Positions 1 through 11,429 of a DNA stretch of 64,000 nucleotides are shown piece after piece. This DNA is from Cinnamomum chago (taxonomy: Eukaryota > Streptophyta > Magnoliopsida > Laurales > Lauraceae). Within the stretch, counting starts at the first letter, position 1; every line of letters begins with the position of its first letter. Under the pieces are notes generated by a model. That model searched no databases, was not told the DNA's origin, and saw only the letters and a program-made list of their open reading frames with translations. Made by a program: the position numbers and the translations under genes. The stretch lies in the NCBI GenBank assembly GCA_038049695.1, contig CP142456.1, positions 17,202,501 to 17,266,500 on the forward strand. Direction: 5' to 3'.

Positions 1-1013
1 ATAAAAAATAAAAATAAATAATAAATAAAATGAGTTTTACCGAAGTTTATTTTCGTCGGCAAAAGAAAAAAAGAAAAAAAAACAAAAAAATGAAATTTTT
101 ACGACGTTTTTTTTCATCCAGAAAAACAATAAGAAAAACAAATTTAAAATAAAAAGACTTTTACCAACGCTTATTCTCGTCGCCAAAAGAAAAAAAGGAA
201 AATAAACAAAAAATAAAATTTTTACCGACATTTATTTTCATCGACAAATTATTAAAAGAAAAATAAACAAAAAATAAAAAGAGTTTTGCCGAAGATTTTT
301 TTCGTTGAGAAAAGAAAAAAAGAAAATAAATAAAAATGTTTTTATTTTTTATTTCTTTTGTTATACCGATGAAAAAAACGTCGGTAAAATTGTTTTATTT
401 TTTCTTTATTTTTCTTTATTTCTTTTACCGACGAAAAAAACGTCGGTAAAACTCATTTTATTTTTTATTCATTTTTCTTTTTTATTCTTCCAATGAAATA
501 GAACATCGGTAAAACTCTTTTTATTTTTTATTTATTTTTCTTTTTTATTTTACTGACGAAATAAAACGTCGGTAAAACTCTTTTTATTTTATTTTTACTT
601 TTCTTTTTTAGTTTACCGTTGAAAAAAACATCGTTAAAACTCTTTTTATTTTTTATTTATTTTTCTTTTTTATTTTACCGACGAAAAGAAAAGCGGTAAA
701 AAATTTGTTGTTTTTATTTAATTTTCCTTTTGATTGTGCTGACGAAAAAAAACGTAGGTAAAAGTTATATTAAATTTTTATAAAAATAAAATAATTTTAC
801 CGATGTTAAAATGTCGGTAAAAGTCAATAAATCGTCGGTAAAAATTTTATTTTTGCTGACAGAAATACATTTTCTCAGTAAAAGGTTTTGTCCACGAGTT
901 TTTACCGACGTCTGGCCGATGAAAGTATTTGCGTCGGTAAAAGTTTTTTCCGACGTTCTATTGACTTTTGGCGACGAAAAATTTCGTAGCTAAATATTTA
1001 AACTGTTGTAGTG
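1..1013. mobile_element. CACTA (En/Spm) transposon end, subterminal hairpin array
   Basis: The stretch is an array of short hairpins. Each pairs an ACCGACG-type word with its complement CGTCGGT across a few A or T bases, separated by AT-rich spacers. From about 379 to 820 the words recur about every 62 bp. The array stops at CTGTTGTAGTG (1003-1013), the reverse complement of a CACTACAACAG terminus as in plant CACTA elements. CACTA transposases bind repeated subterminal motifs, so the array is probably the transposase-binding zone. No transposase is visible and the other end lies outside the window. A 3-bp target duplication would begin with GAA at 1014. The short ORFs here are low-complexity by-products. 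Confidence 0.8.
1003..1013. repeat. CACTA terminal inverted repeat
   Basis: CTGTTGTAGTG is the inverted form of the CACTACAACAG terminus. It lies exactly where the ACCGACG hairpin array ends and sequence of the gypsy leader begins. Confidence 0.75.
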
Positions 1014-1556
1014 GAACTTTAGGACACGATGTGAAGACACGCTAGAACGTTCGGTGTACTAATTATTTTGGGTTTTCCTAGGGCTTGTTTTATTGCTTGT
1101 GCTATCCCAATTGTTTTACAGAAAATGCCTCCATGACGAGTTCTTAATCCGCAAAATGACTCAAGTAACAGTTAGAATCCAGATGGCACACTCTTTCTTG
1201 ATCTTCAAGGTGCAGGGCATGAGGACATTAGGAAGGAAGAATTACCACCCCCACCTCCACCGCCTATCTGTGGTGAAGGAGGGTTGAGAGATATTCTGCA
1301 GACTATGTCCACACAATTAGTTCGACAGAACGAACAGATCATGTACATGACAGAGCGACAAGTCCAACCTAAGGAGAGTGATCCTAATTCACTTTACAAG
1401 AAGTTTAGAAAGCGGGGAGCAATTGAGTTCACCGGGTTGGAAGATCCTTTGACTGTAGATGAATGGATAGTGCACACCGAGAATGTATTTGAGACTATGC
1501 AATGTACAGGCAAGCAGAAAATGGCTTTGGCAGCTTCTACGCTTAGAGACGTCGCC

Positions 1557-2887
1557 AATAGCGGTAGCGGCGAGCGCAGTGGCCCGCCGCCAAAATCCTA
1601 CGTAGTGGGCGCTACGTAGCAATGTAGCGGTGCGTTGTGAAAAACTTGTCAAAAAATTTCAGAAAATCCAGAATATTGGAAAATGATAGAATCTAATGTT
1701 TGTTTTCAAAAGTAACTTATATGGGAAGGTGTAGCAGTTCCTTCATTGCATGGAGTCCTGTATAGCTGTATGATTAAAAAATAATAATATTGATCAATTT
1801 GTTCATATTTATTTATGTTGGTTGGCTATTTTAAGTTAAAAACTAACAAAATGTTTAAAATCAAACTATTATCACTATCATGCTTAGAATAGAACTTTTC
1901 GGAGTTGTATTTTCAATTATTCATATATATGGAGAAAGAATTTCTATTTAAGTGAAATTTGGCTGGGGCACTATTTTCTGCTAGAATGAAAAGGGGCCCA
2001 TTTTCTATTAGAGTGAACATTGGTTGGGCCCTATTTTCTATTGGAGTCAACTATCTTGATTTTGGATGGGCCCATTTAATTGAATGGTAATTTTTGATGG
2101 ATTGGCCTTTTTTCATTTTTTTTTTATCATTTCTTAGTGGTTTTATTTTTAATGTTTTCTAACGTTTTGAATAGTTTTTAATCAGTTTGTTAATGGTTTA
2201 TTTTTTTTATTTTTTGCATTGTTTTTTAATGTTTTATAATAGCACTTTTTTAACTTGTATTTAAGCCTTTCATTAGGTGGGCCAACCGTGGGGCCCATAA
2301 CTTACCTTTAATTAAAAAAAGGCCTCAATCGATAAAGGGCATATTCTGCCCTAGCTTCGTCTAAAAAAGAAAATCGAGATAGATTTAGAAGCGGGAAAGG
2401 AAAGGTGAGAGACGGAGAAGAAGAATGGGAAGGAGAAGAAGAAGAAGAAGAAAGAAGGAGAAGGAGAAGAAATAGGAGCACCTGTTGCATGGAGAAGTGT
2501 TGTGTGCCTGCGCCGATGCTGTCGGGTGCTACTTGCGCTAATGCTCCCGCTGCGCCGATGGTGTCGCTACGCCGATGTTGCCTTCTCCTACTGCATGCAG
2601 TCGTGGGTGCTATTACTGCTGCAACACGTCGTCTGCAACTCCTTTCTCTTTCCATCCCTCTCTTTTTTTCTTCCTTTTCCTTTTTTTTCTTCCACCAATA
2701 GAACAAACGAGGGGAGGGGGTGTGATTTAACCCTGGTCGAAACGTGGCGGCCACTACAGAAATTTAGTGGACATAGCGGCCGCTACAAGAATGTATCGGC
2801 CACTACTAGCCGCCACGTTTCGGCCATAGCGTGACGGTGTCCGCTGCTACTGCCAATGTAGCGTAGTGGCCGCTATTTGCATCCTTG
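1557..2887. mobile_element. Nested TIR DNA transposon, Mutator-like, non-autonomous
   Basis: Inserted in the gypsy gag. The host sequence on each side is GACGTCGCC (1548-1556) and GACATCGCT (2888-2896), a 9-bp target duplication with two differences, as expected for a Mutator-like element. The ends share AATAGCGG in inverted orientation, and both subterminal zones are rich in GTAGCGG, CGGCCACTAC and related GC words, unlike the AT-rich interior. The interior holds a GAA/GGA-rich stretch (about 2405-2475) and no transposase. Short ORFs across the GA-rich tract are low complexity. It could be a Pack-type element, but I recognise no captured gene. Confidence 0.6.
2405..2475. repeat. GAA/GGA-rich low-complexity tract
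   Basis: Purine-only trinucleotide repeats, mostly GAA and GGA. They generate spurious open frames on both strands (poly-Glu/Arg on plus, poly-Ser/Leu on minus). Confidence 0.8.
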
Positions 2888-3689
2888 GACATCGCTGACA
2901 CTTGGTGGAAGAGTTTCAGGACAAAAGCAGATGTTGATGCTTGGACCACATTTGAGAGGCATTTCAGGAAGACATTTATCCCAGCTCATGTCACCCAACA
3001 AAAGAAAGCAAAATGTATAAATTTGAAGCAAGAAATGATGACCGTGGAAGAGTACATCCATGAGTTCACCCACCTCTCACGCTTTGCCCCTAAGTGCATC
3101 GATACAGGAGCGAAGAAAGTGGAGCAGTTTATTGAAGGATTGAGGCCCTCCATTCAACGAGATGTTACCATGTGTCAGAGGCCTACTACCTCCAATGATG
3201 CAGTTGACGGGGCATACTATGTTGAGCAGCAACAACAGAATGTTCTTTTGCATGAGCCTAAGCGTAACTTCACTCCCTTTGGCAAGAAGAGCTCACCACA
3301 ACAATCACAGGGCAAGAAATTCAGGCAGGGGGGCAGTTCTCAATCAAGGCCAGTGTTTTGTACTCATTGTGGCAAGGGCCACAATTCGAGTCAGTGAAGG
3401 AGGATACTTGGTGCTTGTTATAGATGTGGCTCTATGGATCACGCGGTCAAGGATTGTTCGCGCACTGTAAGTGATGGGGCTAGAGGTCAACAACAACAGC
3501 AGCAACAGTAACAGGCCCATCCACCTATTCAGGCCCAACCTAATAGATAGGCTTTGCACTGAGCTCAGAGGCCACCTCGGCAACAGCAGCAAAGACAAGT
3601 GCAAGGCCAACAGAGGCCTAGGCAACAAGGGCAGGGTCAACAAAGGCAATAGCCATAGGAGCGTCCACAAGCAACGGGACGTGTATGCC

Positions 3690-5560
3690 ATGACAAACGA
3701 AGATGCTGAAGCGGCAGACACCGCAGTAGAAGGTAAGCTATTTGTTTGTGGCTATGAGGCTAGAGCTTTGTTTGATCCTGGATCTACACACTCTTTAATT
3801 ACACCGCACTTTGCCTTGACAATTGGAGGTAGACCCGAGCAGTTACAGGTTGTACTTGCGATTGTTACCCCGGTAGGCAAGAGGGTGGTTTGTGATATGT
3901 TTTACCAGTAGTGTAGGGTGCAGATAGGTGAGTTGATGATGCCTGCAGATTTGATAGTCCTAGTGATGCATGACTTTGATGTTATTTTAAGGATGGATTG
4001 GCTAGCGAAGTATCAGGCATGTATGGATTGTTTCCACAAGACTGTGACCCTCAGGATAGATAAGTCTAGTGCAGGAGTTATCTTTGAAGGGTCTAAGAAG
4101 AAATTAGATACAAGGTTGATTTCAGCCCTTAAGGCAAAGAGGCTAATCCGTAGTGGTTGTGAGGGGTTCATAGCTTTTATCTTAGAGGACAAGCAGCCTA
4201 AACAGTTAGAGGACATCCCAGTACCCTGTGAATTCCCGGATGTCTCCAAATGAAGTGCCTAGTTTGCCACCAATTAGGGAGATAGATTTCACAATAGAGT
4301 TGATGCCAGGGACAGCCCCAATCTCTGAAGCACCATACAGGATGGCACCTACAGACCTTAGAGAATTGAAAGTTCAGTAGCAAGAATTACTTGATAAGTG
4401 CTTTATTCGCCCTAGTGTTTCTCATTAGGGAGCTCCTATTTTATTTGTGAAGAAGAAAGATGGCACCTTAAGGTTGTACATCGACTATAGGCAGTTTAAC
4501 CAAGTGACAATAAATAACAAATATCCACTACCTAGGATTAATGAATTATTTGATCAATTGTAAGGTGTGGCTCATTTCTCGAAGATTGGTCTTAGATCTG
4601 GTTATCACCATTTGAGGATTAGAGATCAAGATATTACTAAGACAGCTTTCCGGACGAGGTATGGACACTATGAGTTCTTAGTTATGCCTTTTGGACTAAC
4701 AAATGCCCCAGGACATCTCTTTGATGAACAGAGTCTTTGCCCCAAACTTAGATCAATTTATAGTTATTTTTATTGATGACATCTTAGTATACTCAAAGTC
4801 TAAGGAAGATCATGCAGAGCGTTTGAGGACTTCATTGCAATTGTTGATGGACGATCAATTAAATGCAAAGTTGAGCAAATGTGAATTTTGGTTGGGGCAA
4901 ATAGATTTTCTCGGGCATGTAATCTCTAAGGAGGACCCATCTAAGGTAGAGGCAGTAGTGAATTGGCAAAGCTCGAAGAATGTAGCAGAGATCAAAAGTT
5001 TCTTAGGATTGGCCGGATACTATAGGAGATTTGTTAAAGGATTCTCTAAGATTTTAGCTCCATTAACCAAGCTAACGAGGAAGAATATCCCATTTGTTTG
5101 GACTCCAGAATGTGAGGCTAGTTTTCAGTTGCTTAAGGAGAAGCTTACTACAGCACCAGTGTTGACTTTAGCAACTGAGAGCGGAGGATTTGTGATCTAT
5201 ACTAATGCTTCAAAGGTTGGGTTAGGTTGGGTTTTGATGCAGACTGGAAAGGTAGTAGCTTATGGATTAAGACAACTAAGAGATCATGAGAAGAATTATG
5301 CCACGCACGACTTGGAGTTAGCGGCGGTAGTTTTTGCCTTGAAACTTTGGAGACATTATCTCTATGGAGAGAGGTTTGAGGTTCACTCCGATCATATGAG
5401 CTTGCAGTACCTCTTCTCACAGCAGGATCTGAATCAGAGGCAATGCCATTGGTTAGAGTTGATGGCTGATTTTGACTTTCCGATTCAGTACTTTCCGGGC
5501 AAAAGGAAAGTAGTGGCAGACGCATTAAGCCGGAAGTCGGTCACTTTGGCTAGTTTGTGT
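3690..5560 (+). pseudogene. Ty3/gypsy protease, reverse transcriptase and RNase H remnant
   Basis: The aspartic protease active site DPGSTHS is at about 3776-3796. Reverse transcriptase blocks follow: a GTLRL region near 4465-4480, [17 protein letters not shown] near 4660-4710, and the catalytic [10 protein letters not shown] near 4770-4800. Next come the LGHVIS and [12 protein letters not shown] blocks. RNase H runs to about 5540, with [20 protein letters not shown] and a VADALSRK end, typical of plant chromoviruses. In the family this polyprotein copies the RNA into DNA inside virus-like particles. The reading frame is broken in several places. Fossil. Confidence 0.85.
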
Positions 5561-5727
5561 GGTGAGTGGGCTATTGTTGAGACATTCAAAGACTTGGATG
5601 CCGAGATAGAGTTTCTCGGTGAGAAGGTGATGTTGGCAGCCATGTGAGTTTCAAAACTGCAGTTTGATTCAACAAATTAAGGATAGCCAGTTTTTAGATC
5701 CCGAGTTGGCCAGAGTTAGAGACAGGA

Positions 5728-7036
5728 TTGCAGAAAAGCCAGATTTCATACTTGAGGATTGTGTTTTATATTTCCGGGATAGGTTGTGTACCTAATGTCG
5801 AAAACCTTAAAGATCAGATCATGACAGAGGCGCATCATGCGCGATACTCTATACATCCCGGTAGTACTAAGATGAATCAGAATTTACGGGGTCGATTTTG
5901 GTGGAATAACATAAAAAGAGAAATTGATGCGTTTGTTTCTAAATGCTTGACGTGTCAGAAGATCAAGGCAAAACATAGGAAACCCCCTAGACTTTTGAAG
6001 CCATTAAAGAGACCCAAGTGGAAATGGGAGCACATTACTATGGATTTTGTGTCAGGATTGCCAAAGACATCGAGGCACAATAATTCCATTTGGGTGATTG
6101 TCGACAGATTGACTAAGTCTACACACTTGTGTGCCATTCAGGACAGGGACCAAGATTCATATGATGGTTGATATGTTTATTAAGGAGATTCTTTGATTGC
6201 ATGGGATCCCAACTTCGATTGTGTCTGACAGAGATAGCAGATTTATTTCGATTGTGTCAGACAGTCAGAGAGGACGATCCAGACTCTTGAGGACATGCTC
6301 AGAGCATGTGTTTTGGATTACAAGGCAGAATGGGATCGAGATTTGGCTTTGTGCGAGTTCGTGTATAATAATAGTTTCCACGAAGTATCAGTATGGCACC
6401 GCTTGAATCTCTTTATCGTATGAGGTGCAGGACCCCGGTTTGTTGGGAAGAAGTTGGCGTCAGAAGCATCCATGGACAGACGAATATCGGTGAGACTAGT
6501 GCTAAGGTCAAGCTTGCATATGACCGGTTGAAGACGGCTCAGAGTAGGCAGAAGAACTGCGTAAGTCACCGATGTAGAGATCTCGAGTTTAAGGTGGGAA
6601 ACAAGGTGTTCCTTAAAGTTTCACCAATGAAGGGCACTATTCGGTTTGGGCAAAGGGCAAGTTGTCACCAAGATACGTGGGACCGTCCAAGATTCACAGT
6701 AGAGTTGAAGACTTGGCCTATAGGTTTATATTACCTCCAGATCTTGCGGCAGTGCATAATGTTTTCCCCGTATCCATGTTGAGGAGATACATTATGGACC
6801 CGTCACACGTCATAGAGTATGAGCCCTTAGAGATCCAAGCAAATGCGACTTACAATGAGAAGCCTTTGCGTGTGAATGACGTCAAGGAGCAGGTGTTGCG
6901 TACCCAGACGATACACTGGGAGAAGATCTTGTGGGAGTACCACGGTCCGGAGGAAGCCATGCGGGGGTTAGAGGAACAAGTTTTGAGGAAGTATCCTCAT
7001 CTCTTTACCGAGATACGATTTACAGTTGGAGGACTT
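5728..7036 (+). pseudogene. Ty3/gypsy integrase and chromodomain-like tail remnant
   Basis: The N-terminal integrase zinc-binding region is seen as HHARYSIHPG followed by CLTCQKIKAKH (about 5830-5970). The core start MDFVSGLPKT and VDRLTKSTH follow at about 6040-6125. The C-terminal part has PPDLAAVHNVFPVSMLRRY (about 6730-6795). A chromodomain-like segment ends in KYPHLFTE near 6985-7010. In chromoviruses that segment targets integration to marked chromatin. Broken in several frames. Fossil. Confidence 0.8.
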
Positions 7037-7048
7037 AAGGGGGGAGGA
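7037..7048 (+). promoter_or_regulatory. Polypurine tract of the gypsy element
   Basis: AAGGGGGGAGGA sits directly in front of the TGTAACACCC LTR start, the usual place for priming of plus-strand DNA synthesis. Confidence 0.8.
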
Positions 7049-9875
7049 TGTAACACCCCAATCCTTCTTAAGTTTGTTTTAGAATTAATTAACTAAGATT
7101 AGTAGCTTAGTGGATGTTTTATATGTAATTGGGGTTGACTAGGTAGAATTAGTTGGGTTTGACCATTGACTACGTAGATTATGACTTCTTGGAGTGTTTT
7201 GGGATTTATGAGTCTTTACATTTTTATGGTTTTTTAGTGCATTGCATATAGCATAACATGGACTTTGAGTTTCATGTTTTGACCCGAGTCATTCGGACCC
7301 AAACTAACCCAAATTCGGATCCACCTTGGCCCAAGTACCAGTAGGAACCCCTTCTGTGACATTTTGACCCAAAATCTGGGTTTGCATGCCAAACCAAGAA
7401 AACCCCATTTTTTATAAACCTATACCCAACGATTTTGTCTCCACTTCTTCATTTCAGCTGAAACTCTTCTTCTCCTACTCCTTTTTCTTCTTCTTCCCCT
7501 GGCTTCTATCTCTATCATCTTCTTGAATTAGATACTGCATGTGGGTTTTGGTGAAAGCATCTTCATCCTCATCTACTTATTCATATTCTCCAAGTCTCCA
7601 TTTCCACCAAGTGTGCTCCATCTTCTCCGTTAGTAAGTATTTCTCATTCTTTCCCTTGCTTTTGCTTCAAATCGAGGAGATGATGTTACAAATTGTGCAT
7701 GCATTTTCTTCTCTCTCATTTCAATTCATGTCATTGTAGGTTGCATTCTTAAGTTAGCAATTTGGGGTTTTTAGTTTGGAGATGTTGGATTTGCTAAGGG
7801 AGCTTGTGTGATGTAGGACTTGAATTTTAACACCCAAGGCAAGTGAAACTCATATTATTGTATGCATGCATCCTCATTTGATTCCATAGATATGTTTAAT
7901 CAAGTTAGATTACCCACCTTTTTGCTCAAATCTGATTTTAATAAGAATGGAATTGTGTTTCTTCTTATTAAATGGTGATGTAATGAGCATGTTGGGAGGC
8001 TCATTTTATGCATCAAATGTGACTTGAAGTCTGGGAGTAGGCCATGGTTAGCTTTCGAAGGGAGCAGGGAAGTTCAGATATCGGATATAGAAATCTGGAT
8101 TGCCCGCTCGAGCGCTCACACTCTCTGCTGCTGCCAGCTCGAGCGAGGAGTCGGTTGGTGTCCGCTCAAGCACACCTGATGCATGACTAGGTTATGTCAA
8201 CTTCCAACAGCCATATCTTTTTAACCGTACATCCGATTTTGGAGGTTCACATACCGATGGAAAGCTCTTGGAGCGTAGAATCAAATGGTTCTTATGTATA
8301 TTTGATTGGATATTTGGGGATAAAAAGGATATGGGATTTTAGACAAATCTTGGCAACCGGATGGTACTGCGAGCCAGGTGATGGACCGTAGCATGTTTGA
8401 TTGTTTTGGCCTGATAGTTAGACTTTAAGGTTGGATTCCTTGAACCCTATATCATGCCCAATGGACTTGTAATTCACGTGGGTGTGATGTGAGCAACCGT
8501 CCACCCACAAGGGGCCTCTTGTTCTTCAAATTTATGATCCGAAACAAATGTGTTATACTAAGGGACGCGGCGTCCAAATTAAGTAATGCCAAGGGTTCCT
8601 TGGTAGGCCACTAATGTCGTAATCCTTAGTATTAAACCGAGTTGGACGGTGAAGATCACGAGTAATCCCAAGACCGTAGGCTTGGCTTGACTCACATCTT
8701 GATTTCGTATATGATCAATATAAATGCATTTGAATTCCGTTTCCGGTATTCTCGTAAAACTTAATCATACTTCTGTTTAGTTTATGTATATCTTATTTAT
8801 GCACCAGTTTATGTTATATCTGCTTCCGTTTCTATTCAGTTACACTTATGATAAGTTCTTATTATGTATCAAATGATATGATCTGTTTCTGTAATATGTT
8901 GTGTTATTTTGTACCCTTCATTCCATGAGTCGGCACCACTTGGCTTCAACCCTATCTAAGTCGGACCCGGCTAAGTGTCGGTTTAGTTATATTTCTGGCC
9001 CTCTGCAGATGGGATTATATTCTGAGGGTTGACTGGCACCCTAGGTCCACGATGGAGATTTTCGGGCCCTCTGACTCCTAGTGGTACCACCCTGTTTTCT
9101 TTTGTTCTATTCTATTTTCTGCTCTCACTTTATATTCATGTTTACATGGTTAATTTGGGAGAATGTAGCTAATGTGGATGTGCCATCTAGTTATGTTCTT
9201 TATGTGTATGTCATTTATGATTTGTTGTCTCATGCTTATTCATGCACAAACTTGCCTAGTGTACACACTTTGACCTCATATGATTTATATATGCCTAGTT
9301 ACTCATTTGTCACATGTTATATGATTTATATTTGTTTATCTTGCTTAGCCTAGTCTAATGGTGCTACACTTGGCGTTACAGGTGAGTACCTCGATGCCAC
9401 AACCCCGGAGATCAACGAGGAGGAATCTCCTCGGCATGAAGCTAAATGGACTTCTGATGATGTCTTCTAAACATCTACCCGCTGACTTGGACGCAATATG
9501 ACCCATGGATCGTGGCTTGGATTGCCACATCTTTTGTTATCATTTATGAACTTGTTTAGACTATGGCCAGTAAACCTTAACTTACTTCTTTCTCTCTCTA
9601 TCTCTAGATCTTAAACTTGAACATTTAATCTATGCTCAAGAACTTTTATGCTCTATATCTTGATGGATATGATATTATTGGTTTACAATTGAATATCTAT
9701 TTGACAAAATTATACAGGTGGAAATACAGGTTTATGGAAATTTGAACCTCACACGTGATATCATGTGGGTGAATTCCATTCGTGGGGACGAGGGATCAAC
9801 GAGTTTGACTCAAATCCCCATGCGGGCGTACATAACGCCTCGAGATGAGTGCAGTCTCAGGCTCGAGGCGTGACA
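7049..9875 (+). repeat. 3' LTR of the gypsy chromovirus
   Basis: The LTR begins TGTAACACCCC right after the polypurine tract. It ends most plausibly at the TGACA in GAGGCGTGACA (9871-9875), giving a TG...CA repeat of about 2.8 kb, long as in Tekay/Del elements. A TATAAA at 7413-7418 could be its promoter. No protein-coding gene is seen. The right boundary is inferred because the partner LTR is outside the window. Confidence 0.65.
7413..7418 (+). promoter_or_regulatory. Possible TATA box in the gypsy LTR
   Basis: TATAAA about 365 bp into the 3' LTR, followed by a pyrimidine-rich stretch as in a plant transcript start region. Confidence 0.4.
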
Positions 9876-10297
9876 GGGGCGTCCCACCAGCCTTGCACAC
9901 CCAAGGTGGAACCCCCTCTTCAGCTGCAAAAATCTAAAATCCTTCCCTCTTTGAAGAGAGTCCAAGTTGAGATGGGGCCCATGGTGGAAATTTTCAATGA
10001 AGCAAGAGGTGGGGATGAAATTAGAAGTTCTTGCACAATGAGGAATCCATCTTAGCAACTTTTTCAAAAATCCCTTGTTTCTCTCCCACACTTTCAAAAA
10101 CCTTGCTAAACTTGCAGATCAAACTACTAACCATCCTAATTCCACCATTACTTGGAGGCTAAGATTGCAAGAACCATAAAAATGAGCAAAAGGGGGTTGT
10201 GACGTCCCATGTTGGCAGCCCCCATCTCATGCCCCTCTCTCCATCTCCATCTCTTTCTCTCATTGGAACTCACCCAAGGGCCAACATTTTTTGCTGA
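9876..10297. other. Non-coding stretch between two LTR-element pieces
   Basis: No gene is recognised. It is unique-looking sequence with a pyrimidine-rich part near 10225-10262. Overlapping open frames near 9810-10097 on both strands look like chance frames. Confidence 0.5.
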
Positions 10298-10390
10298 TGT
10301 AACACCCTGACCCTTTTAAGCGTGTTTAGTGTCTAATTATCCTTAATTAGATGCCTAATTGGTTGTTTTGGATGTTAATGTGGTTGTATA
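10298..10390 (+). repeat. Fragment of a TGTAACACCC-type LTR start
   Basis: Starts TGTAACACCCTGACCC, like the chromovirus LTR start at 7049 but clearly diverged. It is replaced after about 95 bp by a different element piece, so it is only a scrap. Confidence 0.45.
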
Positions 10391-10394
10391 GGCA

Positions 10395-10520
10395 GATAAG
10401 TTGGGAATAAGTCTTCGAATATAGGCGAGTCTTCTTAGCAGACTTTTGAGTTCTTTCAGAGTCTTTGGAGGAGGCATGTTCATGATGGCTTTGACTTTTA
10501 TTGGATCAAACTCTATTCCA
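10395..10520 (-). pseudogene. Short Ty3/gypsy reverse transcriptase scrap
   Basis: Read on the minus strand, this shows DPIKVKAI and MPPPKTLKELKSL followed by LAYIRRLI. This is the block just after the polymerase core in many plant Ty3/gypsy elements. It is about 40 residues long and joins a copia gag piece at about 10520. It belongs to a different gypsy lineage from the large element to the left. Fossil fragment. Confidence 0.65.
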
Positions 10521-11415
10521 CCTTTTCAAACTACTTGGTTCCTTTCTCATAATCTTTTTTCTCAGATTTAGAACTCTTCCACTTGGCCTGTTTTGACTTC
10601 ATATACTTCTTGATGCAATTAAACAGTTCAACCATATCATCTTCATCCTTAGATTCAGAATCAGACTCATTTTTCTTTTCAGACTTCTTTTTTATTCTGA
10701 GATGGATTTCAACGAAATACCTTTTGCTTTAGATTTTCCTTTAACCAAACGATTTACTTCAAAGATCTGAAGATTTCCAACCAGCTGATTTACCTTGAAG
10801 GTATTCAGATTCTTATTTTCTTTAATAGCTTTAGAATCGAACCTCAAAGGTAAAGACCTCAGAATTTTCTTGACAATCTTGTTTTTTGAAATTTCCTCAC
10901 CTAGATTGAAAACAGAATTGACAATATCATTCAGCTTAGCATAGAATTGATAGAAGGTCTCATCTTCTTCCATCACGATGGTTTCAAATTCTTTAGTCAG
11001 CCTTTGCAATTTAGATTGCTTCACTGTGTATGAACCCTCATACACTGTCAGTAGCACTTTCCATGCTTCTTTTGCAGTTTTGCATGTGGAAATCCTACGG
11101 AACTCTTCAGCAGACACGTATATTTCATTCATCGCCTTGTTATTACAATTGGAGGCATGGTTTTCATCCTTAGTCCATTGGGCTTTTGGTTTAGAAACAG
11201 ATTTCCCATCAGCCACAACCACTGGTTTGGAGTAACCCTCCTCAACGATATCTCAAACATCATCATCAATAGACTTAAGGAACCCAATCATCATTTGCTT
11301 CCAATATGCATAATTAGAACCATCTAGTAAAGGGGCTTAGAAGTTGATGTCCCTTCTCGATTGAGTACCATTTTAGAAATCTCTTAGGATCAAACACAAC
11401 AACTTAGTGTAACCC
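10521..11415 (-). pseudogene. Ty1/copia gag remnant
   Basis: The minus strand encodes a UBN2/gag-type domain of Ty1/copia elements. Visible words are SAEEFRRISTCKTAKEAW, QSKLQRLTKEFE and EEDETFYQFYAKLNDIVN, with KILRSLPLRFDSK. A lysine- and serine-rich tail follows. The gene reads away from the LTR at 11430-12105, so this is the 5' part of a copia element whose pol region is absent here. Broken fossil. Confidence 0.8.
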
Positions 11416-11429
11416 TCTCTGGTACCAAC
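11416..11429 (-). promoter_or_regulatory. Primer-binding site of the copia fragment
   Basis: On the minus strand TTGGTACCAGAGAG follows the LTR end. It resembles TGGTATCAGAGC, the initiator methionine tRNA complement used by most plant LTR elements. Confidence 0.6.

Larger units (their letters stand above)
1124..3465 (+). pseudogene. Ty3/gypsy gag remnant, split by a nested transposon
   Basis: The left part (to about 1556) and the right part (from about 2888) together carry a retrotransposon gag domain, with FTGLEDP on the left and DTWWKSF and FIEGLRPSIQRDV on the right, typical of chromovirus Gag. Near 3359-3465 lie CCHC-type zinc-knuckle residues (CTHCGKGH, then CYRCGS), which in the family bind RNA. 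The family gag begins with an MPP-type N-terminus and the ATG at 1124 fits. The insertion 1557-2887 separates the parts. Broken fossil. Confidence 0.75.
1014..9875 (+). mobile_element. Ty3/gypsy chromovirus (Tekay/Del-like), decayed fossil
   Basis: Parts in order: leader, gag, aspartic protease, reverse transcriptase, RNase H, integrase, chromodomain-like tail, polypurine tract and 3' LTR. This is the Ty3/gypsy order. The long LTR starting TGTAACACCC and the C-terminal chromodomain-like segment point to the Tekay/Del chromovirus group. The 5' LTR is not in the window, because a CACTA element occupies the upstream side. A 1.3-kb TIR element is inserted in gag. The coding part is thoroughly broken, with well over ten breaks, so this is an old inactive copy. 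Age cannot be taken from LTR divergence because only one LTR is visible. Confidence 0.85.

Noticed and set aside
1-500. Short open frames rich in Phe, Lys and Leu on both strands
   Set aside because: They arise from A- and T-runs in the CACTA hairpin array and have no gene-like composition.
2308-2834. Overlapping frames on both strands near the GAA tract
   Set aside because: Low-complexity Glu/Arg or Ser/Leu translation of a purine repeat inside a transposon.
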